Source: Flavobacterium jumunjinense
GTDB taxonomy: Bacteria; Bacteroidota; Bacteroidia; Flavobacteriales; Flavobacteriaceae
Length of the DNA: 64,000 nucleotides
Reading direction: 5' to 3'
NCBI RefSeq assembly: GCF_021650975.2
Contig: NZ_CP091285.1
Coordinates: 868,001 to 932,000, forward strand
This document shows positions 36,829 to 44,745 of the stretch, piece by piece. The position numbers and the translations under genes are program-made. The first letter of the stretch is position 1. Each line of letters starts with the position of its first letter. The notes below the pieces were generated by a model. It saw only the letters and a list, made by a program, of their open reading frames with translations. It did no database searches and was not told where the DNA came from.

Positions 36829-37809
36829 TTATGCTTTTCTAGTTTCATCACTTGCTTTTCTATCGTCTGCATAATCATCTGATCTATAATGTTCTTCATC
36901 TCCTTCTAATATTTGAAGATAACTTCTATATCTCGACCAAGGAACTTCATCCTTTTCTAATGCATTCTTTACAGCACAATGAGGCTCATCTTTATGCAAG
37001 CAATTATTGAACTTACAGTTTTCTTTTAATGCAAAAAATTCTGGAAAATAATCTCCTACTTCTTGTTTTTCCATATCTACTACTCCAAAACCACGAATTC
37101 CAGGAGTATCTATTATTTTTGCATCGAAAGATAAATCGAACATTTCAGCAAATGTTGTTGTATGTTGTCCTTGAGAATGAGAGTCTGAAATTTGTTTTGT
37201 TTTTAGGTTTAATGTTGGTTCTAAAGCATTAACTAAGGTTGATTTCCCAACTCCGGAATGTCCCGAAAACATTGAAACTTTATCTTTCATTAGGCTTTTC
37301 AATTCCTCTAGTCCCTTATTCTCTTTTGCTGAAACACGCAAAGATTTGTATCCAATACTCTCATATGTATATTGCAAAAACAATTGCTCATCTAAAGTAG
37401 CATCGTCAAAAGTGTCAATTTTATTAAAAACTAAAATAGCTTCAATACCATAGGCCTCAGCAGTAACCAAGAAACGATCGATAAAACTTGTAGTCGTTGG
37501 CGGATTATTTATGGTTATCAATAGAAAAACAATATCGATATTAGAAGCAATGATATGTGTTAGTTTAGAAAGATTTACTGACTTTCTAACTATATAATTT
37601 TTTCTATTATGAATATTATTTATAATACCTGTTGTTACATCCGCAGTATCTTCAATTTCATAATCAACCACATCGCCAACCGCAATAGGATTGGTACTTC
37701 TTATACCTTTAATTCTAAATTTACCTTTAATACGACAATCTAAAAAACTATCATCTTTTGTTTTAACAGTGTACCAACTTCCTGTTGATTTATATACAAG
37801 TCCAGTCAT
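36829..37809 (-). CDS. rsgA: Ribosome small subunit-dependent GTPase RsgA
   Basis: A 30S assembly-factor GTPase of 326 residues from the ATG of MTGLVYKSTG; an in-frame TTG-type extension upstream crosses the promoter and is rejected. The order is OB fold, then a circularly permuted GTPase: NKID first (VFNKID), then GHSGVGKSTL (Walker A), then DTPGIRGFG. It closes with a zinc knuckle CKFNNCLHKDEPHCAV. It heads a compact run of eight minus-strand genes ending in aroA. Confidence 0.95.
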   Translation of the reverse strand: MTGLVYKSTGSWYTVKTKDDSFLDCRIKGKFRIKGIRSTNPIAVGDVVDYEIEDTADVTTGIINNIHNRKNYIVRKSVNLSKLTHIIASNIDIVFLLITINNPPTTTSFIDRFLVTAEAYGIEAILVFNKIDTFDDATLDEQLFLQYTYESIGYKSLRVSAKENKGLEELKSLMKDKVSMFSGHSGVGKSTLVNALEPTLNLKTKQISDSHSQGQHTTTFAEMFDLSFDAKIIDTPGIRGFGVVDMEKQEVGDYFPEFFALKENCKFNNCLHKDEPHCAVKNALEKDEVPWSRYRSYLQILEGDEEHYRSDDYADDRKASDETRKA

Positions 37810-37813
37810 ATAG

Positions 37814-37821
37814 CAAAGATA
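37814..37821 (-). promoter_or_regulatory. -7 promoter element for the rsgA-aroA gene run
   Basis: The minus strand reads TATCTTTG, an exact TAnnTTTG match, four bases before the chosen ATG. This implies a near-leaderless mRNA, or that the element serves a slightly different start. Confidence 0.5.
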
Positions 37822-37844
37822 TTGTATCTTTTTTTTAATTAAAT

Positions 37845-37876
37845 AAAAAAAGACTGTTTTTAACAGCCTTTTTTTT
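37845..37876 (-). terminator. Terminator of the aromatic amino acid operon
   Basis: On the minus strand AAGGCTGTT and AACAGTCTT pair (one G-T) across a 3-base loop and are followed by seven T, 10 bases past the stop of the DAHP synthase gene. It separates that operon from rsgA. Confidence 0.85.
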
Positions 37877-37886
37877 ATACTCACTT

Positions 37887-38969
37887 CTATCCATTAACAA
37901 TCTTCTCCTGATGCGTAATACTTTCTTGGTGAATCGCTTTGAACATATGCATAACAAAATCATTACTCAATCCTTTTTCTTCTCCTTCTAGAATCATTTT
38001 TCCTAAAATTTCATTCCATCTTTTATTCTGAAGAATTGCAACATTTTTCTCTTTTTTAAGTTCTCCAATTTTATCTGCAACTTTCATTCTGTTCCCTAAA
38101 ATCTCCAACAATTTACCATCGAATTCATCTATTTGAGCTCTTAATTTTGTCATTTCTTGATTAAACACCCCTTCATTGTCTGAAACTTTTCTAACCTTCA
38201 AATCAACAAACATTTTCTTCAAATCATCTGGTGTTACTTGTTGTGCTGCATCACTCCATGCGTTATCTGGATCGATATGCGTTTCAATAATTAAACCATC
38301 ATAATTCATATCTAATGCCTGTTGAGAAACTTCATGAATCATATCTCTTCTTCCTGTAATATGAGATGGATCACAAATTAAAGGCAAATCAGGAAAACGA
38401 TTTTGCATGTCAATTGCAATTTGCCATTCTGGATTATTTCTATATTTAGTCTTATCATAAGTTGAAAAACCTCTATGAATGACTCCTAATTTTTTAATAT
38501 TTGCATTATAAAGCCTTTCTAAGCCTCCTATCCAAAGTGAAAGGTCTGGATTTATAGGGTTTTTAAGTAATATAATTTTATCAGTTCCTTCTAATGCATC
38601 CGCAATTTCTTGAATAGCAAAAGGATTTACAGCTGTTCTAGCTCCAATCCACAACACATCAATATCGTGTTCTATTGCTAATTTCACATGGTTAGCATTT
38701 GCAACTTCTGTAGCCATTAAAAGTCCAGTTTCTGCTTTTGCCTTTTGCATCCATTTTAAACCGATAGCTCCAACCCCTTCAAAACCTCCTGGTCTCGTTC
38801 TTGGTTTCCAAATACCTGCTCTAAAAATTGAAACATCTGAATCCTTTAACTCATTCGCAATTTGTAAGACTTGATCTTCTGTTTCTGCACTACAAGGTCC
38901 AGCAATTACTAAAGGATGTTCTAATTTAAAATCATCTAACCAAGTTCTTAATTCTTTATTATTTTCCAT
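37887..38969 (-). CDS. Bifunctional DAHP synthase / chorismate mutase
   Basis: The 360-residue fusion catalyses the first shikimate step and the branch-point step to prephenate. Residues 1-260 are a class I (KDO8PS-like) DAHP synthase with VIAGPCSAE, FRAGIWKPRTRPGGFEG, LLKNPINPD, HRGF and LICDPSHITGRRD. Residues about 265-360 are an AroQ chorismate mutase (LRAQIDEFDGKLLEILGNRMKVADKIGELK, with the downstream QESITHQ). This domain order is normal for Bacteroidota. The CM domain may make the synthase feedback-sensitive. It is the last gene of the attenuated operon. Confidence 0.95.
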   Translation of the reverse strand: MENNKELRTWLDDFKLEHPLVIAGPCSAETEDQVLQIANELKDSDVSIFRAGIWKPRTRPGGFEGVGAIGLKWMQKAKAETGLLMATEVANANHVKLAIEHDIDVLWIGARTAVNPFAIQEIADALEGTDKIILLKNPINPDLSLWIGGLERLYNANIKKLGVIHRGFSTYDKTKYRNNPEWQIAIDMQNRFPDLPLICDPSHITGRRDMIHEVSQQALDMNYDGLIIETHIDPDNAWSDAAQQVTPDDLKKMFVDLKVRKVSDNEGVFNQEMTKLRAQIDEFDGKLLEILGNRMKVADKIGELKKEKNVAILQNKRWNEILGKMILEGEEKGLSNDFVMHMFKAIHQESITHQEKIVNG

Positions 38970-38987
38970 TTTTATTGTTTTTATTGA

Positions 38988-39845
38988 CTACTTTTTTATT
39001 AATATTTCTTTTATTCTGTTTGTCTCTTGCATTGTTGTATAGATATCTTCCAATCTTTCTTCTTCTAACAATGTTTTAAAATTCTCTAAATTTGCTATAT
39101 ATTCGGATAATGCTTTTACAACTTGTTCCTTGTTTTGTTTAAAAATCGGTGTCCACATTGCTGGAGAACTTTTAGCTAATCTAACCGTACTTTCAAATCC
39201 GCTTCCTGCCATATCAAAAATATCTCTTTGATTCTTTTCTTCCTCAATCACTGTCTTTCCAAGCATGAAAGAACTAATATGAGAAAGATGCGACATATAT
39301 GCAATATGCTTATCGTGTGACAAAGGATCCATATAACGAATTCTCATTCCAATATCTTTGAACAATTGAAGTGCTTTTTCTTGAAACACAAAAGCTGTTT
39401 TTTCAACCTCACAAATGATGTTAGTTTTTTCTAAGAACAAATTAGTTAAGGCAGCTTCTGGCCCAGAAAATTCTGTTCCTGCAATTGGATGTGTTGCAAT
39501 GAAGTTCCTTCTTTTATCATGACTTTTCAAGGCTTCACAAATTTCAAACTTGGTTGAACCAACATCAAAAACAATAGCATTATTATGAATTTTACCCAAA
39601 ACATCATTCAAAACAACTACCGTTTTATCTACAGGAACAGCTACAATTATCCAATCTGCAAGAGCTATATCTTCAAACGTTGCTTTATGATCTATTATTC
39701 CTAAATCTAAAGCTTTATGTAAATGTTGCTCATCATTATCGATACCATATATCACCGCATTTTCACACTTCGTTTTTATATCTAAAGCAAACGAACCTCC
39801 TATTAACCCTAAACCTATTATAAAAAAAACCTCTTTATTTTCCAT
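38988..39845 (-). CDS. tyrA: Prephenate dehydrogenase
   Basis: Makes 4-hydroxyphenylpyruvate for tyrosine. The 285-residue protein has an NAD-binding GLGLIGGSFALDI, substrate residues in THPIAGTEFSGPEAA, and the all-alpha C-terminal dimer domain with HDKHIAYMSHLSHISSFML. No ACT domain follows. Its ATG overlaps the stop of the aminotransferase gene by one base. Confidence 0.95.
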   Translation of the reverse strand: MENKEVFFIIGLGLIGGSFALDIKTKCENAVIYGIDNDEQHLHKALDLGIIDHKATFEDIALADWIIVAVPVDKTVVVLNDVLGKIHNNAIVFDVGSTKFEICEALKSHDKRRNFIATHPIAGTEFSGPEAALTNLFLEKTNIICEVEKTAFVFQEKALQLFKDIGMRIRYMDPLSHDKHIAYMSHLSHISSFMLGKTVIEEEKNQRDIFDMAGSGFESTVRLAKSSPAMWTPIFKQNKEQVVKALSEYIANLENFKTLLEEERLEDIYTTMQETNRIKEILIKK

Positions 39846-40987
39846 TAAAATCGACTTAAAGCTTCATTAATCTTTTCTTCATTGACACAAAGCGAAAAGC
39901 GAACATATCCTTCTCCATTCGTTCCAAAAATATTTCCAGGAGTGATAAATAGATTTTTCTCATGAAGTATTTCATCTATAAAATCTTCTGATAAAATTCC
40001 GATTGGTAGTTTTGCCCAAACAAACATTCCAACTTGATTTTTATTTACTGTTACTTTTAATTTATCACATAATAAAAAAATTAAATCTCTCCTCCTTGCA
40101 TACACTTCGTTTAATTCATTAAACCATTCTTTATTGAGCTTTAATGCTTCAATCGCTCCTTTTTGAAGTCCGAAAAACATACCACTATCCATATTACTTT
40201 TCACTTTCAAAATAGCTTCAATATTCTTACTACTTCCCATAACCATTCCTATTCTCCAACCCGCCATATTATATGCTTTGCTCAACGAATTCAACTCTAT
40301 AGCAATATCTTTAGCACCTTCTACTTGAAGTATTGATAACGGTTGTTGATTTAAAATCATACTATACGGATTATCATTTACAATTAGAATATGATGCCTT
40401 TTTCCAAATGCAATTAATTTTTCAAAAAGAATACTATTCGCCTGAGTTCCTGTTGGCATATGAGGATAACAAACCCACATTAATTTCACTTTTGACAAAT
40501 CTTCTTTTTCTAACGCTTCAAAATCGGGACACCAATTATTCTCTTCCTTTAAATCATATAACATTGTTTTTGCACCTACAAGATTTGAAACCGATTGATA
40601 TGTTGGGTAACCTGGATTAGGAACTAAAACAGCATCTCCTTCATTTAAAAAAGTCATTGCAATATGCATTATCCCTTCTTTAGATCCCATTAAAGGCAAA
40701 ACTTCAGAAGCAACATCAATGTCAACATTAAAATTTGTTTTATAAAAGTCCGAAAAACCTCTTCTAAGCTCAATCAAACCTTGATAACTCTGATACATGT
40801 GTGCATTAACCTCTAAAACTGATTGTTGTATCGCTTCAATTACTAATTTATGTGGTGGTAAATCTGGACTCCCAATTCCCATATTAATAATTGGCTTTCC
40901 GTTAGAAATTAATTGATTAACTTCTTTTAGCTTTTTTGAAAAATAATATTCTTCAACTGTGTGTAATCTATTTGCTGTTGCTATCAT
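39845..40987 (-). CDS. Class I/II PLP-dependent aminotransferase (probable aromatic)
   Basis: A 380-residue fold-type I aminotransferase. Visible elements are INMGIGSPDLPPH, the PLP lysine in NSLSKAYNMAGWRIGMV, NDNPYSM and the substrate arginine region YVRFSLC. Position between pheA and tyrA suggests it supplies the final transamination to phenylalanine and tyrosine, but the family also includes aspartate and LL-diaminopimelate aminotransferases. It overlaps pheA by four bases and tyrA by one. Confidence 0.88.
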   Translation of the reverse strand: MIATANRLHTVEEYYFSKKLKEVNQLISNGKPIINMGIGSPDLPPHKLVIEAIQQSVLEVNAHMYQSYQGLIELRRGFSDFYKTNFNVDIDVASEVLPLMGSKEGIMHIAMTFLNEGDAVLVPNPGYPTYQSVSNLVGAKTMLYDLKEENNWCPDFEALEKEDLSKVKLMWVCYPHMPTGTQANSILFEKLIAFGKRHHILIVNDNPYSMILNQQPLSILQVEGAKDIAIELNSLSKAYNMAGWRIGMVMGSSKNIEAILKVKSNMDSGMFFGLQKGAIEALKLNKEWFNELNEVYARRRDLIFLLCDKLKVTVNKNQVGMFVWAKLPIGILSEDFIDEILHEKNLFITPGNIFGTNGEGYVRFSLCVNEEKINEALSRF

Positions 40988-41811
40988 TGTATTCCTTTTT
41001 TATATTCTCCTAATACTTTAAAATGTGTTGTCATAATTTCTAAAATTTCTTTAGCCTTTTCATAGTAACGATATCGTTCGAACACAACATCTACAAAAAA
41101 TGAATACTTAAATGGTGTTTCTATTACTGGTAAAGACTGTATTTTAGTTAAGTTCAACTTACAATTATTCATTACATTTAGTACAGTTGCTAAACTTCCT
41201 GGAGTATCATCTAATTCGAATTTCAATGAAACTTTATTTATCTCTTCTTTTGGAATTTCTTTATTTTGAGCCTTCACAATAACAAATCTTGTTTTATTAC
41301 TCTTTATTGTATGAATTCCAGCTGCTATAATTTCTAAATCGTACATTTCCGCAGCAATTGGAGCTGCTACTGCTCCAATACCTTTTAAGTTTTCTCGCTG
41401 AATTCTTTGTGCCGTCTCCGCAGTATCTATACTTTCTACTAACTTTATATGAGGATATTGATTAAAGAAAACCATGCACTGCAACAGAGCAATAGGATGA
41501 GAATGTACTTCTTTTAAATCTTCAATCTTCTGACCTTTTAAAGCCATTAAGTTCATATGAATATCTAAGTAGTATTCTCCAATAATGTGCAGTTCGTTTT
41601 GATCTATCAAAGCATAATTTGGCAATATTGAACCCGCTATAGAATTTTCTAAAGCCATTACTGCCTTGTCTGAATCATTTATTTTCAAGCTCTTAACAAC
41701 ATCACTAAAAGAAGCGCACTCTTTTAAAAGTATTGAATTTCCAAAATATTGGTTAGCCACCTGATGGTGAAAAGAACCTTGAACCCCCTGTATTGCAATG
41801 TTTAGTTTCAT
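40984..41811 (-). CDS. pheA: Prephenate dehydratase
   Basis: Converts prephenate to phenylpyruvate. The 275-residue protein has a periplasmic-binding-like catalytic domain with GVQGSFHHQVANQYFG, ALENSIAGSI, the active-site-like TRFVIV, and a C-terminal ACT domain (KFELDDTPGSLATVLNVMNNCKLNLTKIQS) for phenylalanine feedback. It is a stand-alone enzyme; chorismate mutase is fused to DAHP synthase instead. It is first in the operon and directly follows the aromatic leader and attenuator. Confidence 0.95.
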   Translation of the reverse strand: MKLNIAIQGVQGSFHHQVANQYFGNSILLKECASFSDVVKSLKINDSDKAVMALENSIAGSILPNYALIDQNELHIIGEYYLDIHMNLMALKGQKIEDLKEVHSHPIALLQCMVFFNQYPHIKLVESIDTAETAQRIQRENLKGIGAVAAPIAAEMYDLEIIAAGIHTIKSNKTRFVIVKAQNKEIPKEEINKVSLKFELDDTPGSLATVLNVMNNCKLNLTKIQSLPVIETPFKYSFFVDVVFERYRYYEKAKEILEIMTTHFKVLGEYKKGIQ

Positions 41812-41822
41812 AATTTTTGAGC

Positions 41823-41853
41823 AAAAAAAAATCCCGATTAAAAAATCGGGATT
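41823..41853 (-). terminator. Attenuator terminator in the pheA leader
   Basis: On the minus strand AATCCCGATT (41853-41844) and AATCGGGATT (41839-41830) form a perfect 10-bp stem with a 4-base loop, with nine consecutive T ending 12 bases before the pheA ATG. A terminator between leader ORF and first structural gene is the off state of an attenuator. Its 5' arm can pair instead with the leader-ORF sequence GGGATTG. Confidence 0.9.
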
Positions 41854-41974
41854 GAATGTTATATTTTATAATTTCTTACATTTAAATAATAGCATGACAA
41901 TCCCAACCTCTATACCAGAAGTAATAAAAAGAATTGTTAAAAAAAATCGCTGTTGCCAACATTATTATGCTATT
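41848..41974 (-). promoter_or_regulatory. Mutually exclusive RNA structures of the aromatic attenuator
   Basis: Three pairings compete on the minus strand. Region 1:2, ACAATTC (41937-41931) with GGATTGT (41903-41897), is extended by AATAGCAT (41974-41967) with ATGCTATT (41895-41888). Region 2:3 is GGGATTG (41904-41898) with CAATCCC (41854-41848), the antiterminator. Region 3:4 is the terminator. The aromatic codons lie in the 1:2 loop. A ribosome stalled on them would block region 1 and free region 2 to bind region 3, allowing transcription into pheA. Pairings are read by eye, not energy-calculated. Confidence 0.78.
41882..41962 (-). CDS. Aromatic leader peptide (26 residues) of the pheA operon
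   Basis: A short ORF upstream of pheA, ATG to TAA. Nine of its 26 residues are aromatic (four Phe, three Tyr, two Trp), with FF at positions 7-8 and the cluster FYYFWYRGW at 12-20. Such clustering of Phe, Tyr and Trp codons before an operon making these amino acids is the hallmark of a leader peptide that senses charged tRNA. Its Trp-Asp-Cys codons also form RNA region 2 of the attenuator. A -7-like element lies 28 bases upstream. No Shine-Dalgarno is apparent, which is normal in Bacteroidota. Confidence 0.88.
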   Translation of the reverse strand: MLATAIFFNNSFYYFWYRGWDCHAII

Positions 41975-41989
41975 TGTATTTTGAAGTTG

Positions 41990-41997
41990 CTAATGTA
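41990..41997 (-). promoter_or_regulatory. Candidate -7 element for the aromatic leader
   Basis: The minus strand reads TACATTAG, 7 of 8 positions of TAnnTTTG. Its distance to the leader ATG is close to that seen for the metY leader promoter. Confidence 0.35.
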
Positions 41998-42054
41998 TAA
42001 AAAAAATCTTTCCAAAATACTTTTTCAAAAAAATATTTTTAATTTAAAAAACTT

Positions 42055-42062
42055 TACTTTTG
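42055..42062 (+). promoter_or_regulatory. -7 promoter element for gldA
   Basis: TACTTTTG is an exact TAnnTTTG match ending 17 bases before the gldA start codon. No TTG at the expected -33 distance. Confidence 0.55.
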
Positions 42063-42079
42063 CTAAAACCTGAATTATT

Positions 42080-42982
42080 ATGTCTATTGAAGTTCAAAAT
42101 ATTTCTAAAAGCTATGGTGAACAAAAAGCACTAGATAGCATTTCTTTCTCAATTAAAAAAGGAGAAATTGTTGGTTTTTTAGGACCTAATGGAGCTGGAA
42201 AATCTACTTTAATGAAAATTTTAACCACTTATATTGTTCCAGACATAGGGACAGCAAAGGTTAATTCTTTTAATATTGAAACCGAATCAAAGTCCGTTCA
42301 AAAGTCGGTTGGCTATTTACCAGAACACAATCCACTATATTTAGATTTATATGTTAGAGAATATTTAGCCTTTAATGCTGATGTATATAAGGTAGATAAA
42401 TCTAAAATAGATGACGTTATTAAATTAACTGGATTAACTCCTGAAAGCAACAAAAAAATAGGTCAGCTATCTAAAGGTTACCGACAAAGAGTTGGAATTG
42501 CTTGCGCATTATTGCATGATCCTGAAGTTTTAATTTTAGACGAACCTACAACGGGTTTAGACCCTAATCAATTAGTTGAAATTAGAGAACTAATTAAAAA
42601 TATCGGAAAAGACAAAACAGTTTTTCTTTCTACTCATATTATGCAAGAAGTAGAAGCTATTTGTGATAGAGTAATAATCATTAACAATGGTAAAATTGTT
42701 GAAGACAAAAATCTCAAATCATTAGTTAATGAACAAACTACTCAAATTATTACTGTTGAATTTGACAAAGTAATTGTTTCTGATGATTTAAATGATTTAG
42801 AAAACTTAGTTTCTATCACATTTATAAATCAAAATCAGCTAGAATTAACTTTTGATACTACAATTGACATGCGTTCCTCTGTTTTTGATTTCGCAAAAGA
42901 GAAAAACTTAAAAATACTTCAATTGAATCAAAAAAATAAAAACTTAGAACAAATCTTTAGAGAAAAAACATCTAAGAAATAA
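42080..42982 (+). CDS. gldA: Gliding motility ABC transporter ATPase GldA
   Basis: A 300-residue ABC ATPase. Walker A is GPNGAGKST (residues 35-43), the signature is LSKGYRQRVG, Walker B is VLILDEPTTGLDP, and the switch His is in LSTHIMQEVEAICDRV. Length and text fit GldA, which with GldF and GldG is associated with gliding motility in Flavobacteriia. The permease genes gldFG are not in the window, so an unrelated ABC-2 exporter ATPase remains possible. It is monocistronic with its own terminator. Confidence 0.83.
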   Translation: MSIEVQNISKSYGEQKALDSISFSIKKGEIVGFLGPNGAGKSTLMKILTTYIVPDIGTAKVNSFNIETESKSVQKSVGYLPEHNPLYLDLYVREYLAFNADVYKVDKSKIDDVIKLTGLTPESNKKIGQLSKGYRQRVGIACALLHDPEVLILDEPTTGLDPNQLVEIRELIKNIGKDKTVFLSTHIMQEVEAICDRVIIINNGKIVEDKNLKSLVNEQTTQIITVEFDKVIVSDDLNDLENLVSITFINQNQLELTFDTTIDMRSSVFDFAKEKNLKILQLNQKNKNLEQIFREKTSKK

Positions 42983-43023
42983 AAAATGGTTACAACTACT
43001 AATTCAAAAGTTGTAACCATTTT
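42983..43023. terminator. Bidirectional terminator after gldA
   Basis: AAAATGGTTACAACT and AGTTGTAACCATTTT form a perfect 15-bp stem with an 11-base loop between the convergent gldA and repeat-protein genes. Confidence 0.88.
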
Positions 43024-43043
43024 AATAAAAATCTAAATCGATT

Positions 43044-43433
43044 TTAATCTTGAGTCTCGTTATATTTTTTGCTCAAATCATCTAATTCATCATAGATAAC
43101 AGACAAAGCATATTTAGACAACTCAGCATCCAAAACATCATTGTAAATAAAGTCTTGTTCAGAAAAGCCATAAAATGTTATCGCTTTTTTAATATATTCT
43201 ACAGCAGCTTCTTTCTTTTCTAACTTAAAATAACAATTAGCTATTTCAACATAAACATTTTTGAGGGCAAGTTCTTTTGTTGAGTTTAAGTACTTATTAT
43301 AAGTTTTAATTGCTTCTTTATAATTCTCACTTATACTATATTCTTTCGCTTTAATCAAAAGAGGATCTTCTACATTTGCAAAATTCATTTGAAATGCAAA
43401 TAAAAACACTACAATTAGGGAAATTTTTTTCAT
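43044..43433 (-). CDS. Small exported TPR-like protein
   Basis: A 129-residue protein with signal peptide (to about residue 19, NFAN). Two TPR-like helix pairs follow: AKEYSISENYKEAIKTYNKYL and VYVEIANCYFKLEKKEAAVEYIKKAITFYG. A role is not apparent. The roughly 280 bases between this gene and metF are A-rich and hold no convincing gene; an imperfect inverted repeat (GGTTATTTATT with AATAAATAATCC) lies 10 bases upstream of its ATG. Confidence 0.75.
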   Translation of the reverse strand: MKKISLIVVFLFAFQMNFANVEDPLLIKAKEYSISENYKEAIKTYNKYLNSTKELALKNVYVEIANCYFKLEKKEAAVEYIKKAITFYGFSEQDFIYNDVLDAELSKYALSVIYDELDDLSKKYNETQD

Positions 43434-43712
43434 GTTTGTTTGGGTTATTTATTTATAGTAATATTAATAAATAATCCTCACAAAAAAAAATGAGTTTCAT
43501 TGAAAAAGAGAGCCATTAAAAATGTTATTCATAAAAATTTAACATATTATTCTATTTAAAACTAACAAAATATCCATAAAACTGCAAATAAAAAAGCATA
43601 TACGGGTAAAAATCAAAAAAACTTTAATAAATTCGCAAAAAACAAAAAAAAGCGCATTTTATCTAAAAAAACACACTTTTCATCGGTAAAACCCTGAAAA
43701 ACCTAAAAAACT

Positions 43713-44669
43713 CTAAAACACAGCTTTAGCAATAGTTTTCACATTTTCAGCTTTTCCCATTGAATAATAATGCAAAACTGGAAGCCCAGAACTCAAAAGT
43801 TCCTTACTTTGAGTAATACACCATTCAATTCCTATTTCTTTTACTGCATCATTGTCTTTTGCTTTTACAATTTCCATAATTAAATCGTCTGGCAAATCGA
43901 CTTTAAAACGATGCGGAATTAAATTCAATTGTTTTTTAGTTGCAATTGGCTTTAGACCTGGAATTATTGGAACCGTAATTCCAGCAACTCGACACTTAGT
44001 CACAAACTCAAAAAAACGTTTATTATCAAAAAACATTTGCGTAATAATATATTCCGCTCCGTTTTTTATTTTTTGCTTTAAAAAATGAATATCACTATCC
44101 ATACTTGGTGCTTCCATGTGTTTTTCTGGATAACCCGCAACTCCAATACAAAAATTTGTATTGTTTGAATTTTGTAAATCTTCATCTAAATAAATTCCAT
44201 TATTTAAATTACTAATTTGAGTTACTAATTCAGATGCATACGAATGTCCTTCTTTATCCGGCTTAAAATAAATCTCACTTTTCACAGCATCTCCACGAAG
44301 TGCAACAACATTATCTATTCCTAAAAAATCTAAATCGATAAGTAAATTTTCTGTATCTTCTTTTGTAAATCCTCCGCAAAGAATATGCGGAATAGCATCA
44401 ACATTATATTTATTTTGAATGGCCGCACAAATACCTACAGTTCCAGGCCTTTTCTTTACAATTTTTTTCTGTAATAATCCGTTTCCTCTTTCCTTAAACT
44501 CATATTCTTCTCTATGATAGGTTACATCTATAAAAGGTGGATTAAATTCCATTAAAGGATCTATTCCATCAAAGATAGATTGAATATTTTGCCCTTTCAA
44601 TGGTGGCAATATTTCAAAGGAAAACAAAGATTTTCCATTTGCGTTTTGTATATGTTCTGTTACTTTCAT
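43713..44669 (-). CDS. metF: 5,10-methylenetetrahydrofolate reductase
   Basis: Supplies 5-methyltetrahydrofolate to MetH. The 318-residue TIM-barrel flavoprotein has FSFEILPP near the N-terminus, DVTYHREEYE, HILCGGFTKEDTENLL, VALRGDAVK, IGVAGYPEKHMEAPS, YIITQMFFDNKRFFEF and PIIPGLKPIATKKQL. It lies 76 bases after metH(C) and is probably the last gene of the riboswitch-controlled methionine operon. Confidence 0.96.
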   Translation of the reverse strand: MKVTEHIQNANGKSLFSFEILPPLKGQNIQSIFDGIDPLMEFNPPFIDVTYHREEYEFKERGNGLLQKKIVKKRPGTVGICAAIQNKYNVDAIPHILCGGFTKEDTENLLIDLDFLGIDNVVALRGDAVKSEIYFKPDKEGHSYASELVTQISNLNNGIYLDEDLQNSNNTNFCIGVAGYPEKHMEAPSMDSDIHFLKQKIKNGAEYIITQMFFDNKRFFEFVTKCRVAGITVPIIPGLKPIATKKQLNLIPHRFKVDLPDDLIMEIVKAKDNDAVKEIGIEWCITQSKELLSSGLPVLHYYSMGKAENVKTIAKAVF

Positions 44670-44745
44670 CTTTTATGTTAAAAGTTTGAAAATCGAAAGT
44701 CGAAAGCTATTTAAAAACCTTATGACATTTGACTTTATGACTAAT

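Noticed and set aside
37810..37884. N-terminal extension of RsgA
   Set aside because: The added residues lie across the operon terminator side and the TATCTTTG element; the OB fold starts at MTGLVYKS.
41798..42073. Plus-strand 91-codon ORF over the pheA leader
   Set aside because: It runs antisense to pheA's start, the attenuator hairpin and the leader peptide, has low-complexity Lys/Asn/Phe text and resembles no family.
43434..43712. Possible regulatory RNA between the TPR-like gene and metF
   Set aside because: A-rich sequence with only a weak AT inverted repeat near 43443-43477; no convincing structure or gene.
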